This document shows, one piece after another, positions 36,220-46,513 of a DNA stretch of 48,534 nt. Position 1 is the stretch's first letter; the number at the start of each line of letters is the position of its first letter. The DNA is taken from assembly GCA_021814565.1 (NCBI GenBank), contig JAKAIC010000004.1, positions 1 to 48,534 on the forward strand, written 5' to 3'. Position numbers and translations under genes: made by a program. The DNA comes from Actinomycetes bacterium (lineage in GTDB: Bacteria > Actinomycetota > Actinomycetes > S36-B12 > UBA5976). Under the pieces are notes generated by a model that did not search any database, was not told where the DNA came from, and worked only from the letters and a program-made list of their open reading frames with translations.

Positions 36220-36945
36220 TTAGCGGGCTTGCCTGATAAGAGCGGCGACTTCCTGGGAGGTCAGCTTGCGCATTGCCCCACTGGGTAATGACCCAAGCCG
36301 CAAATCGCCGATGGCGGTGCGTGTGAGCCCTTCAACCGGATGTCCCACTGCCTTCAGCATGCGACGAACAATGCGCTTGCGACCGACATGGATGACCAGT
36401 TCCACGATCGAGTACTGAGGATTGGCCGACTTCACCTCGATGGCGTCGGCGACCACCGGGCCGTCGTCGAGTTCTATGCCCGACAGCAGCTGTCGGGCGC
36501 TGCTGCTGGTCATGCGCCCGCGCACTCGGGCCAGGTAGGTCTTGGGCACGCCATGCGAGGGGTGGGTCAGCAGCTGGGCCAGAGCGCCGTCATTGGTGAG
36601 CAGCAGTAGTCCCTCAGTGTCCTCATCCAGGCGTCCTACATGGAAGAGCCGTTGCGGCTGATTGCGCACGAGATCCCCGACGCAGGTTCGGCCCTGATCA
36701 TCCGACATGGTCGTGACCACGCCCAGCGGCTTGTTCAGGGCCAACACCACGACATCCGTGCCTGCGTTGACGTCGCTCCCATCGAGTTGGACTCGATCTT
36801 GGCGCGGATCGACACGTGTCCCGGGATCCGCTACCTGACCGTTGACCGTCACCCGGCGCTCCGTCACCAGTGCATCGCATTGCCGGCGGGAGCCCACGCC
36901 CGCCTGCGCCAGGAACTTCTGGATGCGAACACCTTCAGATGTCAC
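36220..36945 (-). CDS. rluB: 23S rRNA pseudouridine synthase RluB family
   Basis: 241 residues: an S4 RNA-binding domain (about 5-50, VRIQKFLAQAGVGSRRQCDALVTERRVTVNG) and the RsuA/RluB catalytic domain with the GRLDEDTEGLLLLTNDG motif, whose Asp attacks the uracil ring. Family members modify helix 89 of 23S rRNA (RluB) or 16S (RsuA); RluB is the usual actinobacterial type beside scpB. The start is GTG with TAGGGGA upstream. The gene lies 21 bp after the scpB stop, same order as Rv1709-Rv1711. Confidence 0.93.
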   Translation of the reverse strand: MTSEGVRIQKFLAQAGVGSRRQCDALVTERRVTVNGQVADPGTRVDPRQDRVQLDGSDVNAGTDVVVLALNKPLGVVTTMSDDQGRTCVGDLVRNQPQRLFHVGRLDEDTEGLLLLTNDGALAQLLTHPSHGVPKTYLARVRGRMTSSSARQLLSGIELDDGPVVADAIEVKSANPQYSIVELVIHVGRKRIVRRMLKAVGHPVEGLTRTAIGDLRLGSLPSGAMRKLTSQEVAALIRQAR

Positions 36946-36966
36946 AATTTCCCCTAAACGTCCAGT

Positions 36967-37551
36967 TCAGAGTGAGAGGTCTACATGGTCGAGTGAGTCC
37001 ATGGCTGGTACGAGATCAGCGATTTCCGGTAAGTCCTGCAGACTCATGAGGCCCATGCGCTCCAAGAAATAGGAGGTAGTGCGGAACAGCGTCGCCTGTC
37101 CTTCCATCTCCTCCCCCGCCCCTTCGATGAGTCCCCGGGTCACCAAGGTGCGCACCACGCTGTCGACGTTGACCCCCCGGATGGCTGCGATACGTCCACG
37201 GCTGATGGGCTGTCGGTAGGCCACAATGGCCAGTGTCTCCAGCGCCGCATGGGTGAGGCGCGCATTCTGCCCGTCCCGGACAAATCGCTCGACTGCCGCC
37301 TGGCAGTCAGCCGCCGTGTACAGGCGCCAGCCCTCGGCCACCTCCCGGACCTCGATGCCGCTGCCCCGCGCTGAGTAATCGGCTGCCAGGTGGTGGAGTG
37401 CGGTGGTCACTTCAGGCTCGGGCACTCCCAGTGCGGTGGCCAGTTCGACGGTGGCCAGAGCTCCCTCGGCCACCAGCAGCACCGCCTCTAGGGCGGCTTC
37501 CAACGACGGGGCTCCCAGGTCCAGTCCACCATCAAGAAATGGTTCAGTCAT
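36967..37551 (-). CDS. scpB: Chromosome segregation and condensation protein ScpB
   Basis: Winged-helix kleisin partner of the SMC-ScpAB condensin, 194 residues. LEAALEAVLLVAEGALATVELATALGV begins the first winged helix; ALETLAIVAYRQPISRGRIAAIRGVNVDSVVRTLVTRGLI is the highly conserved second one, followed by TTSYFLERMGLMSLQDLPEI. ATG 37551 overlaps the end of scpA by 8 bp, so the longer upstream frame is rejected. It dimerises around ScpA and bridges SMC heads. Confidence 0.95.
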   Translation of the reverse strand: MTEPFLDGGLDLGAPSLEAALEAVLLVAEGALATVELATALGVPEPEVTTALHHLAADYSARGSGIEVREVAEGWRLYTAADCQAAVERFVRDGQNARLTHAALETLAIVAYRQPISRGRIAAIRGVNVDSVVRTLVTRGLIEGAGEEMEGQATLFRTTSYFLERMGLMSLQDLPEIADLVPAMDSLDHVDLSL

Positions 37552-38359
37552 CGGAGACTCCCTCGAATTCATCGAACGATGTGGGTACGTCGTCTGCGCC
37601 GTTCCAGCGCACATGCAGATCACCGAGCGGTGACACCTGGTCGAAGGTCACATCACCATCACGGTACAACTCCAGCAGCGCCAGAAATCTCGCTACAACC
37701 ACAAGTCGACTTTCAGCGTCCTGCACCAGATGTCGGAAGGTGGCCTGGCCGAGCCGTCGCAGCCGTTGTGCGATAACGATGCCCTGCTCAGTCACGCTCA
37801 CCCGCGGCACGTGGAGATGCGCGGTACCAACCTGCGGGACCGGTTTGGGAGCGAGGGCGCGGGCGGCCACCAACGCCAGTTCCCGCGCTCCCACCAGCAG
37901 CACCTCCGGAAGCAGTGAGGTGAAGGGCTCCTCCAGCGCTGCACGCCGCGGGTAGCGCGCCGCCTCGCGACTGAGCGCAGACGCAAAGCGCGCCGCCACA
38001 TCGCGGAAGGCCCGGTACTGCAACAGACGCGCGAAGAGCAGATCCCGGGCCTCGAGCACAGCCAGGTCCTCTTGGTCCTCCACTTCGCCCGCCGGCAGCA
38101 GGCGCGCCGCTTTCAGGTCGAGCAATGTCGCGGCAATCACCAGGAACTCGGTCGCCTCATCGAGGTCCCATTCAGCCTCCTGCAAGCGGATGTAGCCGAT
38201 GAACTCATCGGTCACCAGGTGCAGCGCCAGCTCGGTGACCTCCAGTTGGTGGCGGGAGATGAGCTGCAGCAGCAGATCAAAGGGACCGTCGAACTCGGCC
38301 ATGCGGACGCGAAAGCCCTCGTGCGGAGCTCCGGGTGTCTCCACGACAGCGTCGACCAT
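37544..38359 (-). CDS. scpA: Chromosome segregation and condensation protein ScpA
   Basis: Kleisin subunit of the SMC condensin, 271 residues. The N-terminal segment FDGPFDLLLQLISRHQLEVTELALHLVTDEFI (about 22-55) is the SMC-neck-binding part, followed by ATEFLVIAATLLDLKAARLLP. The C-terminal winged helix (about 200-260) contains VVARFLALLELYRDGDVTFDQ, which contacts the SMC head. A TACGCT -10 lies 7 nt before the ATG. scpA diverges from parA, whose start is 112 bp away, and heads the scpA-scpB-rluB transcript. Confidence 0.95.
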   Translation of the reverse strand: MVDAVVETPGAPHEGFRVRMAEFDGPFDLLLQLISRHQLEVTELALHLVTDEFIGYIRLQEAEWDLDEATEFLVIAATLLDLKAARLLPAGEVEDQEDLAVLEARDLLFARLLQYRAFRDVAARFASALSREAARYPRRAALEEPFTSLLPEVLLVGARELALVAARALAPKPVPQVGTAHLHVPRVSVTEQGIVIAQRLRRLGQATFRHLVQDAESRLVVVARFLALLELYRDGDVTFDQVSPLGDLHVRWNGADDVPTSFDEFEGVSDD

Positions 38360-38366
38360 GGTCCGT

Positions 38367-38372
38367 AGCGTA
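38367..38372 (-). promoter_or_regulatory. -10 element of scpA, leaderless
   Basis: TACGCT on the minus strand, 7 nt before the scpA ATG at 38359, in the 112-bp divergent region shared with parA. Confidence 0.45.
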
Positions 38373-38421
38373 CGGCCCCCTTGTTCGTGGAAGGCGTCGT
38401 GACCTAGGCTCCGAAAGATGA

Positions 38422-38441
38422 TTTCGCGAGGTATTGCGAAA
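38422..38441. promoter_or_regulatory. Inverted repeat upstream of parA
   Basis: TTTCGC, 8-bp spacer GAGGTATT, GCGAAA: a perfect 6-bp dyad 31 bp before the parA ATG. Ribbon-helix-helix partners of ParA commonly bind such sites to repress the parA operon or to form a partition complex, so this is a candidate site for the protein encoded at 39299 (inference). It does not match the parS consensus as I know it. Confidence 0.45.
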
Positions 38442-38471
38442 CAGTTCTACCGCTAAGAGGATTTATCGATA

Positions 38472-39302
38472 ATGACGCCGACAGTCTCCGATTGGCTCGA
38501 TTACCAGCCCAGCATGCCTGCAGTGCAGGAGCGTGCGCAGGCGCGCGTGATCTCCGTGTTCAACCAGAAGGGCGGTGTCGGCAAGACCACCTCCTGCATC
38601 AGCATCGGCGCAGCCCTCGCCGATGCCGGATGGCGGGTCCTACTCGTCGACTTTGATCCCCAGGGGTCACTCACGGTGGGGCTCACCGGTGCGCACGAAT
38701 TCCCGCAGACCATCTACGACGCGCTGCTCGGCCAGCTCAGCGGACGGGATGTCCTGCTCAAGACGGATGTGCCGGGCATGGATCTGCTGCCGGCCACCAT
38801 CGAGTTGTCGGCAGCGGAGATGCAACTCGTAAACGAGGTGGGTCGCGACCAGACCCTGGCTCGCTTGCTGGCGCCTCTGCTTGCGGATTACGACGTCGTC
38901 CTCATCGACTGCCTCCCCAGTCTCGGTCTGCTCGCCGTCAACGCGTTGGCGGCCTCAGACGGTGTGCTCATCCCCCTGCAGTGCGAGTACTACGCGCTAC
39001 GCGGCATGGCGCTCCTCTTCGCGACGATACAGAAAGTGAAAGAGCGCATTAATGCTCGACTGGAGATTGAGGGGATTATTCCTACGATGTATGACCAGCG
39101 CTCAACACATCATCGTGAGGTCCTCTCGCGGGTTCTGGAAGCCTTCGGGGATCTCACCTTCCATACCGCCGTACCCAAGACCGTGAAATTCCCGGAAGCC
39201 ACCGTGGCCAGCGAGCCGATCACCACCTACGCCCAGAATTCACCGGGCGCGGTGGCGTACCGACGCATCGCCGCCGAGCTCGCAGAACGGATCCAGGCAT
39301 GA
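38472..39302 (+). CDS. ParA/Soj-family ATPase
   Basis: 276-residue deviant-Walker-A ATPase. VISVFNQKGGVGKTTSCISIGAALA (about 27-51) is the P-loop, VLLVDFDPQGSLTVGL is the A' motif, and VLIDCLPSLGLLAVNALAASDGVLIPLQ follows. It is a chromosomal homologue of Rv1708, which lies next to scpAB in mycobacteria and is distinct from the parA beside parB at the origin. The gene is divergent from scpA. Its stop overlaps the start of a ribbon-helix-helix gene by 4 bp, so the pair is probably one functional unit. The leader before the ATG (GAGGATTTATCGATA) is unusually AT-rich. Confidence 0.9.
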   Translation: MTPTVSDWLDYQPSMPAVQERAQARVISVFNQKGGVGKTTSCISIGAALADAGWRVLLVDFDPQGSLTVGLTGAHEFPQTIYDALLGQLSGRDVLLKTDVPGMDLLPATIELSAAEMQLVNEVGRDQTLARLLAPLLADYDVVLIDCLPSLGLLAVNALAASDGVLIPLQCEYYALRGMALLFATIQKVKERINARLEIEGIIPTMYDQRSTHHREVLSRVLEAFGDLTFHTAVPKTVKFPEATVASEPITTYAQNSPGAVAYRRIAAELAERIQA

Positions 39303-39706
39303 GCAGGCGAGTTGCCCTACCGGGCGCGGACGAGCTCTTCCGTCGCACCCAGGCACCCAGCCGACCGGAGCCCCAGCCCCAGCGCGAACCGGCGGAGGCT
39401 CCCTCCGCCGAGGCGGTGCCAGTGGCCATGGAAGGTGGCGTGCGCACCACCACTGTCGCACCCAAGCGCCGGCGCAACGCGCCCGGTAGGCCTACCGGGC
39501 GCATCCGGCACGAGGAGAAGATCACCGTGTACGTCTCGCCCGAGGAACTCATCGACCTCGAAAACGCCAAGCTCTCACTCCGGGCACAGCACGGTCTGGC
39601 TGTGGATCGTGGCCGCATCGTGCGCGAGGCGCTGGCGGTCGTCGTCGCCGATCTTGAGCAGCGTGGCGATGACTCCATCATCGTGCGACGCCTGCGCGGC
39701 CTCTAG
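39299..39706 (+). CDS. Ribbon-helix-helix-like partner of the ParA ATPase
   Basis: 135-residue protein with a Pro/Arg/Glu-rich, probably disordered N-terminal half (about 1-70, with KRRRNAPGRPTGR as a basic patch) and a C-terminal domain. In the latter KITVYVSPEELIDLEN, then DRGRIVREALAVVVADLE, fit the strand-helix-helix pattern of RHH DNA-binding proteins. A basic N-terminal tail plus RHH is typical of small ParA partners. I know no named family; the function as DNA-binding partner and autorepressor is inferred from fold and the ATGA overlap with parA. Its stop TAG overlaps the opposite-strand stop of xerD in the palindrome CTAG. Confidence 0.78.
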   Translation: MSRRVALPGADELFRRTQAPSRPEPQPQREPAEAPSAEAVPVAMEGGVRTTTVAPKRRRNAPGRPTGRIRHEEKITVYVSPEELIDLENAKLSLRAQHGLAVDRGRIVREALAVVVADLEQRGDDSIIVRRLRGL

Positions 39707-40611
39707 CGCTGCTGCGCTCTGGGATGCGAGGACAAGTACACCTCTCGCAATTGGTCCACCGTGACTTTGGTGTAGATCTGTGTCGTCGCAACTGAAGCGT
39801 GTCCAAGCAGTTCCTGCACCACGCGTATGTCTGCTCCGCCGTTGAGTAAATGGGTGGCGAAGGAATGCCGGAGCACGTGCGGTGACACCGGCGGATCCAG
39901 GTGTGCGCGCCTGGACAGTTCTTCAAGATCCGCACCGGCGGATTGTCGGGAGAGCCGAGCTCCTCGTTCGTTTACGAATAATGCCGGTGTCCCCTTGCCG
40001 TGGTGCACCAGGTATGGACGTGCTCTCGTCAGGTAGGCGTCCACCGCTTGGCGGGCCAGGGAACCGATCGGCACCAGCCGCTCCTTGCTGCCCTTGCCGC
40101 GCACCCGCACCAAGCGTTCGTCCATCGCCAGGTCATCCAGATCTAGCGCCAGTGCCTCGGAAACCCGGGCACCCGTGCTGTACAGCAACTCCGCAAGCGC
40201 ACGGGCGCGCAACCCCAGCGGCGTCGCCGTGTCTGCCGCCTCGAGCAGTCGCACGACCTCGTCGACCGACAAGGCCTTGGGCAGCCGATGCTGACTGTTG
40301 GGCACACTGACCGCGCGCGCTACATCGACTTCTGTCCAGCGTTCACGAACCGCGAAGCGATGCAGGCCGCGGATCGAGGCCGCCATGCGTGCCACGGACC
40401 CGCTCGCCAACTGCTGTTCCGCGGACAGCAATCGAATGAAGCGTGCCACCGTGGATTCATCGACGTCCGACAACGCCTGGACCCCGCAGCCCTGCAGGTA
40501 GTTCACATACCGCTCGAGGTCACGCCGGTAGGCAGCCACTGTGTTCTTGCTGAGGTTGCGTTCGACTGCGCAGAAGGCGAGATACTCGGTCACCTGCTCA
40601 ACAATGTTCAT
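39703..40611 (-). CDS. xerD: Tyrosine recombinase XerD
   Basis: Site-specific recombinase resolving chromosome dimers at dif, 302 residues. The N-terminal SAM-like domain (about 1-95) is followed by the catalytic domain with TGARVSEALALDL (Arg), GKGSKERLVPI (Lys), HVLRHSFATHLL (His, Arg), LLGHASVATTQIYTKV (His and nucleophilic Tyr). All catalytic residues are present. Position beside Nudix-pyrG-recN is as in Rv1701-Rv1696, arguing for chromosomal XerD and against a mobile-element integrase. It converges with the RHH gene with overlapping stops. Confidence 0.94.
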   Translation of the reverse strand: MNIVEQVTEYLAFCAVERNLSKNTVAAYRRDLERYVNYLQGCGVQALSDVDESTVARFIRLLSAEQQLASGSVARMAASIRGLHRFAVRERWTEVDVARAVSVPNSQHRLPKALSVDEVVRLLEAADTATPLGLRARALAELLYSTGARVSEALALDLDDLAMDERLVRVRGKGSKERLVPIGSLARQAVDAYLTRARPYLVHHGKGTPALFVNERGARLSRQSAGADLEELSRRAHLDPPVSPHVLRHSFATHLLNGGADIRVVQELLGHASVATTQIYTKVTVDQLREVYLSSHPRAQQR

Positions 40612-40629
40612 GCCGGTCCCGAAACAACC

Positions 40630-42962
<2,333 letters not shown>

Positions 42963-42974
42963 ACAGGCCCGAGG

Positions 42975-44657
42975 TCAGCGCCCGCCCCGGCGCGCGGCCG
43001 CGGCCGCTTCGAGCAGTTCCTGCGCGTGGGCGTTGGCGCTCGCGGAATCCTCCATGCCCGACAGCATGCGGGCCAGCTCACGGGGTCGGTCAGACTCGGT
43101 GAGGATGCGGGTTTCCGTGGTGGTCTGCCCCGCACTAACCACCTTCTCCACCAGCACATGTTGATCGGCGAAGGCCGCCACCTGGGCCAGATGCGTCACC
43201 ACGATGACTTGCTGGTTTCGTGCCAGGTATGCCAGGCGTCGACCCAGCTCGATGGCCGCCCGCCCTCCGACGCCTGCGTCAACCTCATCGAAGATGAAGG
43301 TGAGTGGCTGTTCGGGCACGGTGGCCGTCTCGAGTGCCAGCATCACGCGCGAGAGCTCCCCGCCTGACCCCACCGCAGCCAACGCCTGCTCAGGTTGTCC
43401 CGGATTGGCGCTGAAGCGGAATTCCACCAGGTCATCCCCGAACTGCGTGGCTTCTCCCTCGCGGCGCACCGCGATGGAGAAGGTGGCGTTGGCCAGGCCC
43501 AGTGCCTGCAATTCCGCCTGCACACGACCTCCCAGTGCGGCAGCGGCGACGGTGCGGGCGTCATGCAGCCGTCCACACACCAACTCCTGCTCGGCCAATG
43601 CGTGTTGCGTCAGTTGCTGCAGTTCGGCGATTCGCTCGCCCGGGTCGCGCGACAGCGACAGCGCACTCGAGGCCGCCTGGTAGCGTCGCACGAGTTCCTC
43701 CAGGGTGCAGCCGTTGCGCCGTAGCAGAGCGCCCACCTGGCTGCGCCGATGCATCAGCACATCCAGCACATCTGGTTCGGCGTCCAGCCCGTCGAGATAG
43801 CGGTCGATCTCGTGACCCAGCGCCTGCACCTGTTCCTGCAGTTCGATGGCCCGTGCCGCCCATGCCGCGAACTGGGGAGCCTCGGTGCGTTGCTCCAGGT
43901 TGCGCCGCACCTGCGAAAGCAGGGTGGCCACGTCAGTGAGGTCGGTGTCGTCACCCTCGGTGAGCATGGCCAGTACCGTGCGCGCGCTGCGCACAATGGC
44001 ATCGAGCGACGTGACAACGGCGATGCGGGCATCGAGGTCAACATCCTCGCCCACCGACGGCGACACGGTTTCGAAGTCATCCACCAGTGCCTGCAGGTTC
44101 GCCAGTTGCGCGGCGCTGCTTTCCTGCATGACCTGTGCCTCGGCAAGTGCGGCTTGCGCGCTCCGCGCGTTCTGCCAGGCAACGCGCTGGATCGTCAGCA
44201 GTTCACGGATCGCGGGATCGCTGGCGTCGAGCAGGCTGCGCTGCTCCGAACTCCTGGTCAGCCTGGTCTGACCATGTTGGCCGTGAAGCGTCACCATGCC
44301 CCCGACGATGTCTGCGAGCACGGAAGCCGCGACCGCGCGAGACCCGACGATGGCGCGAGAACGAGCGCCGATGGTGCGGGTGACGATGAGCTCATCGTCC
44401 TGTACCCGTGCGCCGATTTCCTCCAGAGCTGCATGCGCGACAGGGGGCACCGACAGCATGCAATCGATCACGGCTTCGGCCGCTCCATGCCGCACCAGTG
44501 CCACATCGGGCTTGGCGCCCAGCAACTGCGAAACCGCGGTGGTGATGAGGGTCTTGCCCGCGCCGGTCTCACCACTGAGCACTGTGAGTCCGGGCCCGAA
44601 TTCCAGACGCGTATTCGCGATGACACCGAGATTTGCGATGGTCAGTTCGCGAATCAC
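42975..44657 (-). CDS. recN: DNA repair protein RecN
   Basis: SMC-like ATPase of double-strand break repair, 560 residues. It begins REL TIANLGVIANTRLEFGPGLTVLSGETGAGKT (Walker A near 30-37). A long coiled-coil middle (about 150-370) is interrupted by the hinge region. The C-terminal head has SGGELSRVMLALE (signature) and LTFIFDEVDAGVGG (Walker B). GTG 44657 overlaps the nadK stop by 4 bp (GTGA). The order tlyA-nadK-recN is widely conserved. Confidence 0.95.
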   Translation of the reverse strand: MIRELTIANLGVIANTRLEFGPGLTVLSGETGAGKTLITTAVSQLLGAKPDVALVRHGAAEAVIDCMLSVPPVAHAALEEIGARVQDDELIVTRTIGARSRAIVGSRAVAASVLADIVGGMVTLHGQHGQTRLTRSSEQRSLLDASDPAIRELLTIQRVAWQNARSAQAALAEAQVMQESSAAQLANLQALVDDFETVSPSVGEDVDLDARIAVVTSLDAIVRSARTVLAMLTEGDDTDLTDVATLLSQVRRNLEQRTEAPQFAAWAARAIELQEQVQALGHEIDRYLDGLDAEPDVLDVLMHRRSQVGALLRRNGCTLEELVRRYQAASSALSLSRDPGERIAELQQLTQHALAEQELVCGRLHDARTVAAAALGGRVQAELQALGLANATFSIAVRREGEATQFGDDLVEFRFSANPGQPEQALAAVGSGGELSRVMLALETATVPEQPLTFIFDEVDAGVGGRAAIELGRRLAYLARNQQVIVVTHLAQVAAFADQHVLVEKVVSAGQTTTETRILTESDRPRELARMLSGMEDSASANAHAQELLEAAAAARRGGR

Positions 44658-45520
44658 GCCTGCTCCCGGTTACGCCAACCTGTGACCGGCAGCTGGAACT
44701 TGGCCACCAACCGGTTGGCGAAGGGCGCCCGCTTGATGCGTGCAAAACGCACGGGGTGCTCGCTCTGTTCGATCATGACATGCGCCCCGGGTTGAGCCTC
44801 GGTGTTCCTTCGCCCATCGCAGACCACGATGGCGGGCGCCAATTCATCGGTGATGGCGATGTCGATCGATGCCGACGGCGCAGTGACGAGCGGACGCGCA
44901 AACAACGCGTGTGCGGCAACGGGAACAAGCAGGTGGGCATCGACGGCAGGCCAGATGATGGGACCGCCGGCGCTGAAGGCATAGGCGGTCGACCCGGTCG
45001 GGGTGGCGCAGATGAGGCCATCACCGGCCCAGGCCATGACTGGATGACCCTCGACCGAGACAATGACCTCGAGCATGCGATCGCGAAGCGACTTCTCCAC
45101 CGCGACCTCGTTGAGTGCCCACGAGTGCCACTCGCTACCGTCAGGATTGACCACGCGTACCGCAAGTGCTCGACGGTTCTCGACCGTCCAGGCCCGGTGC
45201 TCGATGACGGTGATGAGTTCGTCGACATCCGATGCCTCGAGTTCCGCGAGGAAGCCGACGCGCCCCAGATTCAGGCCAAGCAACGGAACCGCGGAGTCAC
45301 GGAACATCTCCGCTGCGCGCAGGATGGTGCCGTCACCGCCTAGGACAATGACCAGTTCATTGCGAACCGGGTCAATCGACGCGAAGTCCTCGAGCTCATG
45401 CTGGTCTCCGGCCACCGCAACCTCGATGCCGGCCGCCCGCAGGCGGTCCGCGATGACACGTGCCAGCGGAGGCACATCCTCGCGATTGGCGTGCATCACC
45501 AGACAGACCTGCCGGGTCAC
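44654..45520 (-). CDS. nadK: NAD kinase
   Basis: Phosphorylates NAD to NADP, the only known route to NADP. 288 residues: LVIVLGGDGTILRAAEMF carries the GGDGT motif, LGLNLGRVGFLAEL follows, and the C-terminal half has GDGLICATPTGSTAYAFSAGGPII with the conserved substrate loop. GTG 45520 overlaps the tlyA stop (GTGA), so the longer upstream frame inside tlyA is rejected. Confidence 0.95.
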   Translation of the reverse strand: MTRQVCLVMHANREDVPPLARVIADRLRAAGIEVAVAGDQHELEDFASIDPVRNELVIVLGGDGTILRAAEMFRDSAVPLLGLNLGRVGFLAELEASDVDELITVIEHRAWTVENRRALAVRVVNPDGSEWHSWALNEVAVEKSLRDRMLEVIVSVEGHPVMAWAGDGLICATPTGSTAYAFSAGGPIIWPAVDAHLLVPVAAHALFARPLVTAPSASIDIAITDELAPAIVVCDGRRNTEAQPGAHVMIEQSEHPVRFARIKRAPFANRLVAKFQLPVTGWRNREQA

Positions 45521-46317
45521 TGGGGCCCCTCCGAAACTGCCTGCGCAACGAGTTGCTCGATTTCCGTGTGCAATGCAACCCCACGGCTGGCCCACACAAA
45601 ATACTCCACATTGCCGCTGGGACCGGGTAATGGACTGGCGACTACGTCACACACTCCCGCCCCGGCCTCCTGCAGCGCGTGGGCAATCCCCGTGACTGCC
45701 TGTGCCCGCAACGCAGGGTCGCGCACCACCCCCTCCCCAGCCAGTGCGCGGCCCACCTCGAACTGCGGCTTGACCATCAGCACCAGATCGCCATGTTCGG
45801 CGGCGACATTCAGGAGTGCAGGCAGCACCGTGCGCAACGAGATGAAGGAGAGGTCGGCCACGATGACTTCGGGCGCAAAGGCCACATCGCCAGGCTGGAG
45901 GTAGCGAATGTTGGTGCGCTCATAGACGTGGACACGCTCGTCGTTGCGGATCGGCCAGGCCAAGACGCCGTATCCGACGTCCACGGCGAGCACTGCGCGC
46001 GCACCGCGCTCCAGCAGGACCTGGGTGAAACCACCGGTGGATGCTCCTGCGTCCAGGGCCAGGCGATGAGCGATCGTGAGTCCACCGGTAGCAAACCGGT
46101 CAAGTGCACCGATGAGTTTGTGTGCGCCCCGCGAGACATAGTGATCGGGGTCGGCATCGAGCACGCGAATCGAGACATCATCGCGTACCTGACTGGCGGG
46201 CTTGCTGGCTCTGATCCCTCCCACCTCAACCTGGCCCTGTTCGATGAGCTGCTTGGCCAGCTCACGCGAACGCGCCAAACCCCGCCTTACGAGTTCCGCG
46301 TCGAGTCGCCGCAGCAT
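45517..46317 (-). CDS. tlyA: rRNA 2'-O-methyltransferase TlyA
   Basis: Methylates ribose of 16S C1409 and 23S C1920 in mycobacteria, where it sets capreomycin sensitivity. 266 residues: N-terminal S4 domain (RLDAELVRRGLARSRELAKQLIEQGQVEVGG), a linker with YVSRGAHKLIGAL, then an FtsJ-like SAM fold with DAGASTGGFTQVLLERGA and MVKPQFEVGR. It shares one base with the preceding small gene stop (TGATG), typical of re-initiation. It is sometimes annotated as hemolysin; the methyltransferase motifs argue for the rRNA role. Confidence 0.95.
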   Translation of the reverse strand: MLRRLDAELVRRGLARSRELAKQLIEQGQVEVGGIRASKPASQVRDDVSIRVLDADPDHYVSRGAHKLIGALDRFATGGLTIAHRLALDAGASTGGFTQVLLERGARAVLAVDVGYGVLAWPIRNDERVHVYERTNIRYLQPGDVAFAPEVIVADLSFISLRTVLPALLNVAAEHGDLVLMVKPQFEVGRALAGEGVVRDPALRAQAVTGIAHALQEAGAGVCDVVASPLPGPSGNVEYFVWASRGVALHTEIEQLVAQAVSEGPQ

Positions 46318-46511
46318 CAGTGCCCGGTCGCGTCCGCCAGCGCATCGTGCAAACGACGATGGACATCCTCGAACACCTGTTGATGTTCCGCGAGCGGCAA
46401 CCCGGGCAGTGCCTGGACCAGTTCGGCGGCGGAATCGACCCGGACATCACCCGTCGGCGACCACACCGTTGGCACTGCCAGCGACAGTTGATCCTCTTCC
46501 AGTTCGGACAT
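46317..46511 (-). CDS. Small conserved protein between HAD phosphatase and tlyA
   Basis: 64-residue acidic protein (MSELEEDQLS start) ending LAEHQQVFEDVHRRLHDALADATGH, a predicted amphipathic helix. M. tuberculosis has a small gene (Rv1693) at the same place with a similar helix. Function unknown; the helix could be a protein-interaction element. It starts 2 nt after the HAD gene stop and its TGA shares a base with the tlyA ATG, so coupling is strong. ATG 46511 is preferred over upstream starts inside the HAD gene. Confidence 0.8.
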   Translation of the reverse strand: MSELEEDQLSLAVPTVWSPTGDVRVDSAAELVQALPGLPLAEHQQVFEDVHRRLHDALADATGH

Positions 46512-46513
46512 GG

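Noticed and set aside
38422-38441. Possible parS site
   Set aside because: The dyad has an 8-bp spacer and does not match the compact 16-bp parS consensus; kept only as a candidate site for the RHH partner.
39703-40611. Tyrosine recombinase as sign of an integrated element
   Set aside because: Length, motifs and position beside Nudix-pyrG-recN are those of chromosomal XerD; no attachment-site repeats or phage genes are near.
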